Below are positions 43,022-51,557 of a stretch of 64,000 nucleotides of DNA, piece by piece. Each line of letters opens with the position of its first letter. Positions within the stretch are counted from its first letter, which is position 1. This DNA comes from Mariniphaga anaerophila (GTDB lineage: Bacteria; Bacteroidota; Bacteroidia; Bacteroidales; Prolixibacteraceae). The translations under genes and the position numbers were made by a program. Where the stretch lies: assembly GCF_900129025.1 (NCBI RefSeq), contig NZ_FQUM01000001.1, forward strand, positions 1 to 64,000, in the 5' to 3' direction. Below the pieces are notes generated by a model that had not been told where the DNA came from, made no database searches, and saw only the letters and a program-made list of their open reading frames with translations.

Positions 43022-43945
43022 TCATTGTTTTCGTTTAACGGGGTATGTTTTTCCGTCTACTGCATCCAATGTGTTGGAGAAAACTGTTTGGGCTTCGTTC
43101 AAAAAAGGTTCTACCTCTTTATAACGAGACGAAAAATGTCCGATAATTAATTCTCCGGCATTGGTCATTTTTGCCATTTTTGCAGCATCAAGTGCAGTAG
43201 AATGGTAGGTTTTATTTGCCCACTCGCGTAACTCTTCGGTAAAAGTAGCTTCGTGGTACAATAAATCTACATTTTTAATCACATCGGCAATGGGAGGATG
43301 AAATGCGGTGTCGGAACAAAAAGCGTACGACAGGGGTGTTGGCGGCGGAGTAGTCAGCAACGAATTTAGAATTACTTCTCCGTTTGCTGCAACAAAATCG
43401 GCGCCCTGTTTTATGTCTTTAATTTGTGCAATCGGAATTTGATACTGCCTGATGTATTCCTTTTTTATGTTGGCCTCTTTTTGTTTCTCCCGGAATAGAA
43501 ACCCACAGCAATTTATGCTGTGTTTTAAAGGAAATGAAATCACCTCTATTTTTTTGTCTTCGAAAATAAGCTGTGGCTTTTTAAAATTCAACGGATGAAA
43601 AATTACGTTGAATCGCAAATCTCCTTTTAGAAAATCGAGCTGGGGCTGAATAATGTCTTTTAATTGAGACGGCGAGTAAATGTGTATGTCGCGTGTTAAT
43701 CCCAGCAGGTTAAATGTTGAAATGAGGCCAATCAGTCCGTAAAAATGATCGCCATGCAAATGGGAAATGAAAATGTGATTGATTTTTCCAAAGCCTATTT
43801 TTTGTCTTCGGATTTGTATTTGGGTTCCTTCTCCGCAGTCGATCAAAAAAAACCGCCCCGATGCATTCAGCACCTGGGCGGTCGGGTATCTTTCAGATGT
43901 CGGTGTAGCAGAACTGCTTCCCAGTATGGTTAACTCAAAAGCCAT
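43022..43945 (-). CDS. rnz: Ribonuclease Z
   Basis: Zinc metallo-beta-lactamase-fold endonuclease that matures tRNA 3' ends. The 307 residues carry LTILGSSSATPT at the start, the metal motif H62-x-H64-x-D66-H67 in SHLHGDHFYGL, FCSDTAFH, the AxHSTALDAA-like TYHSTALDAAKMA, and the final HFSSRY. Since the window's tRNA lacks an encoded CCA, this enzyme fits the expected tRNA processing route. It follows the STAS gene by six bases on the same strand. Confidence 0.95.
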   Translation of the reverse strand: MAFELTILGSSSATPTSERYPTAQVLNASGRFFLIDCGEGTQIQIRRQKIGFGKINHIFISHLHGDHFYGLIGLISTFNLLGLTRDIHIYSPSQLKDIIQPQLDFLKGDLRFNVIFHPLNFKKPQLIFEDKKIEVISFPLKHSINCCGFLFREKQKEANIKKEYIRQYQIPIAQIKDIKQGADFVAANGEVILNSLLTTPPPTPLSYAFCSDTAFHPPIADVIKNVDLLYHEATFTEELREWANKTYHSTALDAAKMAKMTNAGELIIGHFSSRYKEVEPFLNEAQTVFSNTLDAVDGKTYPVKRKQ

Positions 43946-43951
43946 TTCAGC

Positions 43952-44305
43952 CTACATTTCCATCTTTTTCTTCATTAGCTCTTCTGCTTCTTCAGCAGTT
44001 TTTGTAATCAGTAATACCGTGTGCAACATCGAAATCTTCAGTAGGTATTCTACATCGGGATTCAATCCGCAAAGAACAAAAGTTCCTATTGCATCTTCGC
44101 ATAAACGGTTACCAACTAACACCGAACGTAAACCGGACGAATCGCAGTATTTACACTGGCTTAAATCGAGTACAATGTTTTTCACCCCATTGCTACTTAA
44201 CACCACTAACTCGGATTTTAACCCCGGTGCTGTGTTGGTATCTAGCCTTTCGGCATTCACTTTTATAAGGGTAAAACCCTCTTTATTTAGAATTTCGGTT
44301 GACAT
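43952..44305 (-). CDS. STAS-domain anti-sigma factor antagonist
   Basis: A 117-residue single STAS domain of the SpoIIAA/RsbV type. The conserved phospho-acceptor region is KYCDSSGLRSVL, preceded by the NIVLDLS strand. Such proteins normally bind an anti-sigma kinase or act as switches in partner-switching systems. No kinase or phosphatase gene is nearby. It lies between rpsA and rnz on the same strand and may be co-transcribed with rnz. Confidence 0.85.
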   Translation of the reverse strand: MSTEILNKEGFTLIKVNAERLDTNTAPGLKSELVVLSSNGVKNIVLDLSQCKYCDSSGLRSVLVGNRLCEDAIGTFVLCGLNPDVEYLLKISMLHTVLLITKTAEEAEELMKKKMEM

Positions 44306-44350
44306 GCTACAATTTACGAATTTCGGGTAATAAATTAACCGAACCCCGAA

Positions 44351-46318
44351 TTATTTTTTGCTATCTTCCTGTCTTTCTTTTTGTTCTTTCTTTTCCAACT
44401 GCGATTTCAGTGCAGCCAAATCAGAAATGTCACCAAGTGTAGTTTTTTCGATGTTATCGTTAACCGCTTTTACCGCTTTTTTAGTTGAACGGGTCTGCGA
44501 TTTACGTTTTGTTGTGTCATCAGCACGTTTTTCATCTTCAAAAACTCTTGAGTGCGAAACGATAATTCGTTTTGCTGATTTGTTGAACTCAATAACTTTG
44601 AAATCCAGTTTTTCGTCTTGTTTTGCCTGTGTTCCGTCTTCTTTTACAAGATGACGTGGTGTGGCAAAACCTTCAACTCCATAAGGAAGAGCAACTACAG
44701 CACCTTTATCCATCAGGTCAACAACAGTTCCTTCGTGGATAGAATCGGTAGTGAAAATAGTTTCGAAAACATCCCATGGGTTTTCTTCCAGTTGTTTGTG
44801 ACCAAGGCTTAAACGACGGTTTTCAGCGTCGATGTCAAGCACAACAACTTCGATTTCTTCGCCAATGGAAGTGAATTCTGACGGGTGTTTGATTTTTTTC
44901 GTCCAGCTTAAGTCCGAAATGTGAATCAAACCGTCAACACCTTCAGTAATTTCTACAAATACACCAAAGTTGGTGAAGTTGCGTACAATTGCTTTGTGTT
45001 TTGTTCCAACGCCATAGTTTTCTTCGATTTTTTCCCATGGGTCTTCTTTCAGTTGTTTCATGCCCAATGACATTTTCCTGTCTTCGCGGTCGAGTGTAAG
45101 AATAACTGCTTCCACTTCGTCGCCAACTTTCAGGAAGTCCTGAGCACTACGCAGGTGCTGGCTCCACGACATTTCTGAAACGTGAATCAAACCTTCAACT
45201 CCGGGTGCGATTTCAACAAATGCACCGTAGTCTGCCATAACCACAACTTTGCCTTTAACGGTATCGCCAACTTTCAGGGTTTCATCCAGTTTATCCCACG
45301 GGTGCGGAGTAAGCTGTTTTAAACCAAGGGCAATTCGTTTTTTGTCGTCGTCGAAATCGAGGATAACTACGTTCAGTTTCTGATCGAGTTCTACAATTTC
45401 TGTCGGGTGGTTGATGCGGCCCCATGAAAGGTCGGTAATGTGGATAAGTCCGTCTACGCCGCCGAGGTCCATAAACACACCGTACGATGTAATGTTTTTG
45501 ACTGTTCCTTCCAGAACCTGTCCTTTTTCCAGTTTTGCAATAATTTCTTTCTTCTGCTGTTCCAGTTCAGCTTCAATCAACGCTTTGTGCGAAACTACAA
45601 CGTTGCGGTATTCGTGGTTGATTTTGACCACTTTGAATTCCATGCTCTTACCAACAAATACATCGTAATCGCGGATTGGTTTCACGTCGATTTGTGAACC
45701 TGGAAGGAATGCTTCGATTCCGAATACATCTACAATCATACCGCCTTTTGTACGGCATTTGATGTATCCTTTTATAATTTCGTCTTTTTCCAGAGCTTCG
45801 TTTACACGATCCCATGAACGGGTTGCACGTGCTTTTTTGTGAGAAAGGATCATCTGGCCTTTTTTGTCTTCAAGGCTTTCGATGTATACATCTACTTTGT
45901 CACCTACTTTAAGTTCCGGGTTGTAACGGAATTCGTTCAAGCTTACAATACCATCAGATTTGTAACCTATGTCAACAACTACTTCTCTTTTGTTGAGTGC
46001 GATTACAGTACCTTCAAGTACTTCTTTTTCAGTTACGGTGTTTAGTGTATTGTCATACATTTGTTCCAGGTCAGACCTCTGTTTTTCAGAGTATGCATCC
46101 TGTCCGGATTCAAGACTGTCCCAGTCAAATTCACCAGCTTCTTCTGTTTTTTCTTCTGCTTTAGCTTCAGTTGGTTTGGCAGCAGTTTCTGCAACTTCTG
46201 CTTTTGTTTCCTCAGCTTTTGGAGCTTCTTCCGTTTGGGGAGCTTTTTCTTCCTGAACGGGTGCTTCAGGTGAATTTTGAGCTTCCTGCTCTACTTTTTC
46301 ATCTTTCTTTTCAGTCAT
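44351..46318 (-). CDS. rpsA: 30S ribosomal protein S1
   Basis: Ribosomal protein S1, 655 residues. A disordered N-terminal tail of about 70 residues, rich in Glu, Ala, Pro and Lys, precedes six S1 RNA-binding domains from about residue 95 to 595 (repeats of the type GxVxxxxxYGxFV...GVDGLIHISDLSW). A basic C-terminal tail follows. S1 is especially important in Bacteroidota, which mostly lack Shine-Dalgarno initiation. A full consensus promoter precedes it. Confidence 0.97.
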   Translation of the reverse strand: MTEKKDEKVEQEAQNSPEAPVQEEKAPQTEEAPKAEETKAEVAETAAKPTEAKAEEKTEEAGEFDWDSLESGQDAYSEKQRSDLEQMYDNTLNTVTEKEVLEGTVIALNKREVVVDIGYKSDGIVSLNEFRYNPELKVGDKVDVYIESLEDKKGQMILSHKKARATRSWDRVNEALEKDEIIKGYIKCRTKGGMIVDVFGIEAFLPGSQIDVKPIRDYDVFVGKSMEFKVVKINHEYRNVVVSHKALIEAELEQQKKEIIAKLEKGQVLEGTVKNITSYGVFMDLGGVDGLIHITDLSWGRINHPTEIVELDQKLNVVILDFDDDKKRIALGLKQLTPHPWDKLDETLKVGDTVKGKVVVMADYGAFVEIAPGVEGLIHVSEMSWSQHLRSAQDFLKVGDEVEAVILTLDREDRKMSLGMKQLKEDPWEKIEENYGVGTKHKAIVRNFTNFGVFVEITEGVDGLIHISDLSWTKKIKHPSEFTSIGEEIEVVVLDIDAENRRLSLGHKQLEENPWDVFETIFTTDSIHEGTVVDLMDKGAVVALPYGVEGFATPRHLVKEDGTQAKQDEKLDFKVIEFNKSAKRIIVSHSRVFEDEKRADDTTKRKSQTRSTKKAVKAVNDNIEKTTLGDISDLAALKSQLEKKEQKERQEDSKK

Positions 46319-46371
46319 GTAATTCTAATAAAATTAATAAGTTAGACATTATTATTGTTGTAAAACGCGCG

Positions 46372-46402
46372 CAAAAATATAACTTAATTCACTTATTTCA
46401 AA
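46372..46402 (-). promoter_or_regulatory. Consensus promoter of rpsA
   Basis: On the minus strand, TTTG (46402-46399), a 19-base spacer and TATTTTTG (46379-46372) match the Bacteroidota consensus at both boxes and spacing. This is the best promoter in the window. Start of transcription expected near 46366, about 48 bases before the start codon. Confidence 0.8.
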
Positions 46403-46514
46403 GGTTTTCAGTGTTTTATTTCTTTCTTGGTAACAAATTGTGACAAATATTAAGACTAGGCGAGGGGCGTTTTGTTTTATTGAAACTGATAATGGCTGAG
46501 ACATTGAATTTTAT

Positions 46515-46522
46515 TAATTTTG
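46515..46522 (+). promoter_or_regulatory. -7 box of the rfb operon
   Basis: TAATTTTG fits TAnnTTTG, 31 bases before rfbA. A -33 box at normal spacing is not evident. Confidence 0.45.
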
Positions 46523-46553
46523 AGCCTCATTTAAAATTATTAAACCAAATAAC

Positions 46554-47435
46554 ATGAAAGGTATTATTTTAGCAGGAGGGGCAGGAACCCGGCTTTATCC
46601 TATAACCAGGTCTATTTCGAAGCAGATTATTCCGGTTTACGATAAACCGATGATATATTATCCGTTGTCGGTTCTGATGCTGGCAGGGATTCGTGAGATT
46701 TTAATTATCTCAACACCCACTGATATTAAATTGTATCAGGAGCTGTTTGGTTCAGGAGAACAATTAGGACTAAATATTTCATATAAAATACAGCCGTCGC
46801 CCGACGGATTGGCCCAGGCATTTATTTTGGGTGAAGAGTTTATTGGCGATGACAATGTTTGCCTGATTTTGGGCGACAATATTTTTTACGGGTACAACTT
46901 CAGGTCAATTCTGGAAGAATCGGCTCAGTTAAATGATGGCGCAGTTGTTTTCGGATACTATGTCAACGACCCTCAACGTTACGGTGTGGTTGAGTTCGAT
47001 GCGGATAAAAAAGTAATTTCCATCGAAGAAAAACCGGAGAACCCGAAATCAAATTATGCGGTTACCGGACTGTACTTTTACTCCAACGACGTTGTAGAAA
47101 AGGCTAAAAACCTGAAACCATCGGCGCGTGGTGAGCTGGAAATTACCGATCTTAACCGGCTTTACCTGAATGAAAACAGGTTGAACGTGAAACTTTTGGG
47201 GCGTGGTTTTGCCTGGCTCGACACCGGAACACATGAAAGCCTTTTGCAGGCGTCCAATTTTATTGCTACCATTGAACAGCGGCAGGGACTTAAAGTTTCC
47301 TGCATCGAAGAGATAGCCTATAAAAAAGGGTTTATTTCGCGGGAGCAGCTTATTGAACTGGCAAAACCCCTAAGCAAGAACAAATATGGCGAGTACCTGT
47401 TGCGTCTCGCCGAGAAACAAATATTATCTTTTTAA
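46554..47435 (+). CDS. rfbA: Glucose-1-phosphate thymidylyltransferase
   Basis: First enzyme of dTDP-L-rhamnose synthesis: dTTP and glucose-1-phosphate to dTDP-glucose. The 293 residues start with the nucleotide-binding [18 protein letters not shown] and show [45 protein letters not shown] and [14 protein letters not shown]. Length is normal. It leads an operon with rfbC six bases later, then rfbD and a phosphohexomutase that can supply its substrate. Confidence 0.97.
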   Translation: MKGIILAGGAGTRLYPITRSISKQIIPVYDKPMIYYPLSVLMLAGIREILIISTPTDIKLYQELFGSGEQLGLNISYKIQPSPDGLAQAFILGEEFIGDDNVCLILGDNIFYGYNFRSILEESAQLNDGAVVFGYYVNDPQRYGVVEFDADKKVISIEEKPENPKSNYAVTGLYFYSNDVVEKAKNLKPSARGELEITDLNRLYLNENRLNVKLLGRGFAWLDTGTHESLLQASNFIATIEQRQGLKVSCIEEIAYKKGFISREQLIELAKPLSKNKYGEYLLRLAEKQILSF

Positions 47436-47441
47436 TCGTTT

Positions 47442-48002
47442 ATGAAAGTTATAGAAACATCTTTCCCCGGTTTGTTAATTATAGAACCTCAGATTTTTGG
47501 AGATTCGAGGGGGTATTTTTTTGAATCCTGGCAACAGGAACGGTATGAAGAAGCTGGCATTAAAACAACATTTTGCCAGGACAATGAATCGAAATCGGTG
47601 CAAGGTGTGGTGCGCGGACTGCATTACCAACTAGCCCCCTGGGCACAGGCAAAACTTGTTCGGGTAGTACAGGGACGAGTGCTTGATGTTGTGGTAGATT
47701 TACGAAAAGAATCGCCTACTTTTGGACAATGGTTCAGCCTGGAGCTGGATGACGAGTTCAAAAAACAACTGTTTATTCCACGCGGGTTTGCCCACGGTTT
47801 TTCGGTTTTAAGCGAAACTGCAGTTTTTTCGTATAAAATTGATAACGAATATAAGCATGAAGCAGAACGCTCCATTAATATTAATGATCCGCAACTCAGT
47901 ATCGACTGGAAAATGAATACGGAAACAGCAATTGTGTCGGAAAAGGATTTAAAAGCACCGTTATTTAAAGATGCTGAAATGAATTTCAAATTTGAAAATT
48001 AA
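47442..48002 (+). CDS. rfbC: dTDP-4-dehydrorhamnose 3,5-epimerase
   Basis: Cupin-fold epimerase of the dTDP-rhamnose pathway, 186 residues. Landmarks are GDSRGYFFESW, the active-site His in VVRGLHYQLAPWAQAKLVR, VVDLRKESPTFGQW and the catalytic Tyr region AVFSYKIDNEY. Its stop shares one base with the rfbD start (TAATG), so translation is coupled. Confidence 0.96.
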   Translation: MKVIETSFPGLLIIEPQIFGDSRGYFFESWQQERYEEAGIKTTFCQDNESKSVQGVVRGLHYQLAPWAQAKLVRVVQGRVLDVVVDLRKESPTFGQWFSLELDDEFKKQLFIPRGFAHGFSVLSETAVFSYKIDNEYKHEAERSININDPQLSIDWKMNTETAIVSEKDLKAPLFKDAEMNFKFEN

Positions 48003-48865
48003 TGAAGGTTCTTGTTACTGGTGCATACGGTCAATTGGGGAATGAACTGCGGGTAGAGGCAGAGAACTATCCCGAAATGGAATTTCTTTTTACAGATGCC
48101 GATTCGCTTGATATTACAGATGAAATTGCAGTGCAGGAGTATTTCACGAAAAATCGTCCCGGAATAGTAATTAACTGTGCTGCATACACAGCAGTAGACA
48201 AGGCCGAGAACGATGCGGAAAAAGCAGAGCTAATAAACTCAGTTGCTCCGGGCTTTTTGGCAAAAGTAGCAAAAACGGTCGATGCTGCGCTTATTCATAT
48301 TTCTACCGATTATGTGTTTGGTGGCGATTCTGTTCTGCCTTATACCGAAAATGATTCGGTAAAACCCATTGGAGTTTACGGAACAACAAAGCTTGAAGGA
48401 GAAGAGCGAAGTTTTAAAGAAAATCTCAAAACTGTTGTTATTCGCACAGCGTGGCTGTATTCTTCTTTCGGAAACAACTTTGTAAAAACCATGCTTCGGC
48501 TCGGGAAAAAAGGCGATAATTTGAAAGTGGTTTTTGACCAGGTCGGAACGCCTACTTATGCCGGAGATTTGGCAAAGGCAGTGCTTCAGATTGCAAATAT
48601 CTACCAAAAACAACCCGACAAATTTGTTCCTGGAATTTATCATTATTCCAACGAAGGGGTAATAAGCTGGTACGATTTTGCAAAAGCAATTTTCGAACTG
48701 GCTCAAATCAACTGCGGAGTTTTTCCGGTGTTGTCCGAAGAATTTCCAACGGCAGCCCAAAGGCCTCATTTTAGTGTGTTAAACAAATCGAAAATAAAAT
48801 CTACTTTTGGTCTCGAAATTCCATACTGGAAGGACAGTCTCAAAGTTTGTATTCAAAAACTTTAA
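48002..48865 (+). CDS. rfbD: dTDP-4-dehydrorhamnose reductase
   Basis: NAD(P)H-dependent short-chain-type reductase that makes dTDP-L-rhamnose, 287 residues. MKVLVTGAYGQLGNELR is the Rossmann motif, the catalytic pair is YGTTK (Tyr-x3-Lys) in PIGVYGTTKLEGEE, and HISTDYVFGGD is typical. It follows rfbC with a one-base overlap. The dehydratase rfbB, normally in such operons, is not here and must lie elsewhere. Confidence 0.96.
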   Translation: MKVLVTGAYGQLGNELRVEAENYPEMEFLFTDADSLDITDEIAVQEYFTKNRPGIVINCAAYTAVDKAENDAEKAELINSVAPGFLAKVAKTVDAALIHISTDYVFGGDSVLPYTENDSVKPIGVYGTTKLEGEERSFKENLKTVVIRTAWLYSSFGNNFVKTMLRLGKKGDNLKVVFDQVGTPTYAGDLAKAVLQIANIYQKQPDKFVPGIYHYSNEGVISWYDFAKAIFELAQINCGVFPVLSEEFPTAAQRPHFSVLNKSKIKSTFGLEIPYWKDSLKVCIQKL

Positions 48866-48878
48866 AAATATAAGCAAT

Positions 48879-50624
48879 ATGGAAAACAATGAATTATTAA
48901 AGCAGGTAAGAGAGAAAGCGCAGGAATGGCTTTCCGATACATACGATGAAGAAACACGGAAAGAAGTTCGGCGCATGCTCGATGCAGAAGACTCTAACGA
49001 GTTGATTGATTCGTTTTATAAAAATTTGGAGTTTGGCACCGGAGGCCTTCGTGGAATAATGGGCGCCGGAACTAACCGAGTAAACAAATATACAATTGGA
49101 GCTGCCAACCAGGGGCTCGCAAATTACCTGAAAAAGAATTTTTCCGATTTACCGCAGATTAAAGTTGCGATTGGGCACGACTGCCGGAACAACAGCCGGA
49201 CTTTTGCCGAAAGCAGCGCAAAGGTTTTTGCCGCCAACGGAATTAAAGCGTATCTATTTGAAGATTTGCGTCCGACTCCCGAGCTTTCGTTTGCAATCAG
49301 GGAATTGGGATGCCAGAGCGGAATTATCCTTACCGCTTCGCACAACCCGAAAGAATATAACGGCTACAAAGCATACTGGGACGATGGCTCGCAGGTAGTA
49401 GCTCCGCACGATGTGAATATTGTTAAAGAGGTGTCGAAAGTAAATGTGGAAGACATCAAATTTGACGGCCCCGAAAACCTTATCGAAATAATGGGGAAAG
49501 AGATGGATGAAAAATTCCTGGAAAAAGTAAAAACAGTTTCCATTTCACCTGACGTTGTTGAGCGGCATAAAGACATGAAAATTGTGTTTACTCCCATTCA
49601 TGGAACTGCCGTAAAACTGGTTCCGGCAGCATTGCAAAAATTTGGGTTCACAAATATTATTCATATTCCGGAACAGGATGTTGTAAGCGGTGATTTTCCA
49701 ACGGTTGTTTCTCCTAATCCGGAGGAAAAAGCAGCCATGGAAATGGCGGTAAAAAAGGCTTACGAAGTAAATGCCGACATTGTTATGGCAACCGACCCTG
49801 ACTCCGACAGGCTGGGAGTGGCTGTGAAAAACGATAAAGGAGAGTACGTAATTCTGAACGGGAATCAAACCGCGCTGGTATTCATTTACTACATTATTAC
49901 AAAAATGAAGGAAGCCGGGAAAATGAAAGGCAACGAGTTTGTGGTAAAAACAATTGTTTCCACTGAATTGATTGCTGAAATTGCCCGCAGAAATAATATT
50001 GGTTACTACGATGTTTACACCGGTTTTAAATTTATTGCCGAAGTAATTCGCGACCACGAAGGAACAAAACGATACATTGGCGGCGGAGAAGAAAGCTTTG
50101 GTTTTATGCCTGCCGATTTTGTCCGCGATAAAGATGCAGTTTCTTCGTGCGCATTAATGGCCGAAATTGCTGCGTGGGCAATTGACCAGGGAAAAACGCT
50201 GTTTGAATTACTTCAGGATATTTATCTGGAATACGGTTTCTCAAAAGAAAAATTGAAATCGGTTGTTCGCCCGGGAAAACAGGGAGCCGACGAAATTCAG
50301 AAAATGATGAGCGATTTCCGTAGCAATCCGCCCGCCGAGCTGGGAGGTTCAAAAATGGAATGGGTAAAAGATTACTCCACACTAGTTGCTAAAAATCTGA
50401 TTACCGGCGAAGAGAAAAAAATTGACCAGAAAGTAACGTCAAACGTACTTCAGTTTTTTACTCAGGACGGAACAAAAATATCAGTTCGGCCTTCAGGTAC
50501 CGAACCCAAAATTAAGTTCTATTTTGAGGTGAAAGAAAAACTGGAATCACGCGCCGGATTTGATGCCGCAGAAAATGCAGCCGAAACTAAAATAGAATTG
50601 ATAATGAAAGAGCTGGGACTTTAG
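48879..50624 (+). CDS. Phosphoglucomutase/phosphomannomutase-family phosphohexomutase
   Basis: Alpha-D-phosphohexomutase of 581 residues that should interconvert hexose 1- and 6-phosphates. The start at 48879 (MENNELLKQ) is 13 bases after rfbD; a frame opening at 48807 lies inside rfbD. Key sites: GTGGLRGIMGAG, the phospho-serine in ILTASHNPKEYNGYK, the metal loop DPDSDRLG, the sugar loop GGEESFGF and the phosphate-binding RPSGTEPKIKFY. Long PGM2-like type. In this operon it can provide glucose-1-phosphate to RfbA. Confidence 0.93.
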   Translation: MENNELLKQVREKAQEWLSDTYDEETRKEVRRMLDAEDSNELIDSFYKNLEFGTGGLRGIMGAGTNRVNKYTIGAANQGLANYLKKNFSDLPQIKVAIGHDCRNNSRTFAESSAKVFAANGIKAYLFEDLRPTPELSFAIRELGCQSGIILTASHNPKEYNGYKAYWDDGSQVVAPHDVNIVKEVSKVNVEDIKFDGPENLIEIMGKEMDEKFLEKVKTVSISPDVVERHKDMKIVFTPIHGTAVKLVPAALQKFGFTNIIHIPEQDVVSGDFPTVVSPNPEEKAAMEMAVKKAYEVNADIVMATDPDSDRLGVAVKNDKGEYVILNGNQTALVFIYYIITKMKEAGKMKGNEFVVKTIVSTELIAEIARRNNIGYYDVYTGFKFIAEVIRDHEGTKRYIGGGEESFGFMPADFVRDKDAVSSCALMAEIAAWAIDQGKTLFELLQDIYLEYGFSKEKLKSVVRPGKQGADEIQKMMSDFRSNPPAELGGSKMEWVKDYSTLVAKNLITGEEKKIDQKVTSNVLQFFTQDGTKISVRPSGTEPKIKFYFEVKEKLESRAGFDAAENAAETKIELIMKELGL

Positions 50625-50637
50625 TCCGGCTTTTTTA
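50611..50637 (+). terminator. Terminator of the rfb operon
   Basis: AGCTGGGACT and AGTCCGGCT form a short stem with one bulge around the stop codon, followed by six T. Weaker than the other terminators here. Confidence 0.6.
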
Positions 50638-50712
50638 TTTCGAAGAAAATGAAATAATTGGCAAGCGTAATTGCCACATTATATATTGAATCAACTAAAT
50701 AAAAATTGAAAG

Positions 50713-51471
50713 ATGAAAAAGATTGGAATTTTTTCGTTACTGCTGTTTTCAACAGCTTTTGGAGTGTTTGCCCAAACTGAAGGTCCCATGCCCATGAAAC
50801 CGGAAATGACTGAAATATGGGATCCTGAGGTATCAGTTGTTACTCCAGGAGCAACTCCGCTCGATGCTCCTTCGGATGCCATTGTTTTGTTTGATGGCGT
50901 TGACCTTGGCCGCGAATGGACCAATAGTAACGGTGGAAAACCCGAATGGAAAGTAGAAGACGGTTGTGTAACTGTTGAAAAAGGAACGGGAATAATTAAA
51001 ACCAAACGTGTTTTTGAAGATTTTCAATTGCACATCGAATGGCGTTCTCCCTCAGAAGTAATTGGCACAAGCCAGGGACGCGGCAACAGCGGCATTTTTC
51101 TGCAGGAACGCTACGAAGTACAGGTGCTCGATAATTTCGATAATCGCACATACCGTAACGGCCAGGCCGGAAGTATATACAAACAACAGGCTCCGCTTGT
51201 AAATGCCTGCAAAGCTCCGGGCGAATGGCAGACTTACGACATTATTTACACTGCACCTCGTTTTAACGAAGACGGAACTTATTTTACTCAGCCAACAGTA
51301 ACTGTGCTGCACAACGGCGTTTTGGTTCAGAACAACACCAAAATGCGCGGCCCGACTGAATATATCGGCATTCCTGAATACAGCATTAAAAAACATGGTC
51401 CTGGATGTATTATGTTACAGGATCATGGAAATCCGGTTAGCTTCAGAAATATCTGGATTAGGGAACTGTAG
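50713..51471 (+). CDS. Secreted DUF1080 (3-keto-disaccharide hydrolase-like) protein
   Basis: A 252-residue exported protein: signal peptide ending FGVFAQ, a Pro/Met-rich linker, then one DUF1080 concanavalin-like sandwich (about 55-250) with IVLFDGVDLGREW, FEDFQLHIEWRSP, GNSGIFLQERYEVQVLDNF and the closing PVSFRNIWIREL. The family contains enzymes that hydrolyse 3-keto-glycosides and many uncharacterised members. No 3-ketoglycoside dehydrogenase is nearby, so its substrate is unknown. Monocistronic, ending at a strong terminator. Confidence 0.88.
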   Translation: MKKIGIFSLLLFSTAFGVFAQTEGPMPMKPEMTEIWDPEVSVVTPGATPLDAPSDAIVLFDGVDLGREWTNSNGGKPEWKVEDGCVTVEKGTGIIKTKRVFEDFQLHIEWRSPSEVIGTSQGRGNSGIFLQERYEVQVLDNFDNRTYRNGQAGSIYKQQAPLVNACKAPGEWQTYDIIYTAPRFNEDGTYFTQPTVTVLHNGVLVQNNTKMRGPTEYIGIPEYSIKKHGPGCIMLQDHGNPVSFRNIWIREL

Positions 51472-51492
51472 TTAATTACAACATCCCATAAT

Positions 51493-51530
51493 AAAAGAGC
51501 CTGCTTAAAAATATTAAGCAGGCTCTTTTT
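51493..51530. terminator. Bidirectional terminator between the DUF1080 gene and htpG
   Basis: A 16-bp stem (51493-51508 with 51514-51529; core AGAGCCTGCTTAA/TTAAGCAGGCTCT) with U-tracts on both strands between convergent genes. Confidence 0.93.
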
Positions 51531-51557
51531 GTATAGAACATTAAGGTCGTTCAATTT

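Noticed and set aside
44306-44350. Hairpin between rpsA and the STAS gene
   Set aside because: The T-rich side is on the plus strand while both genes are on the minus strand; stem is imperfect.
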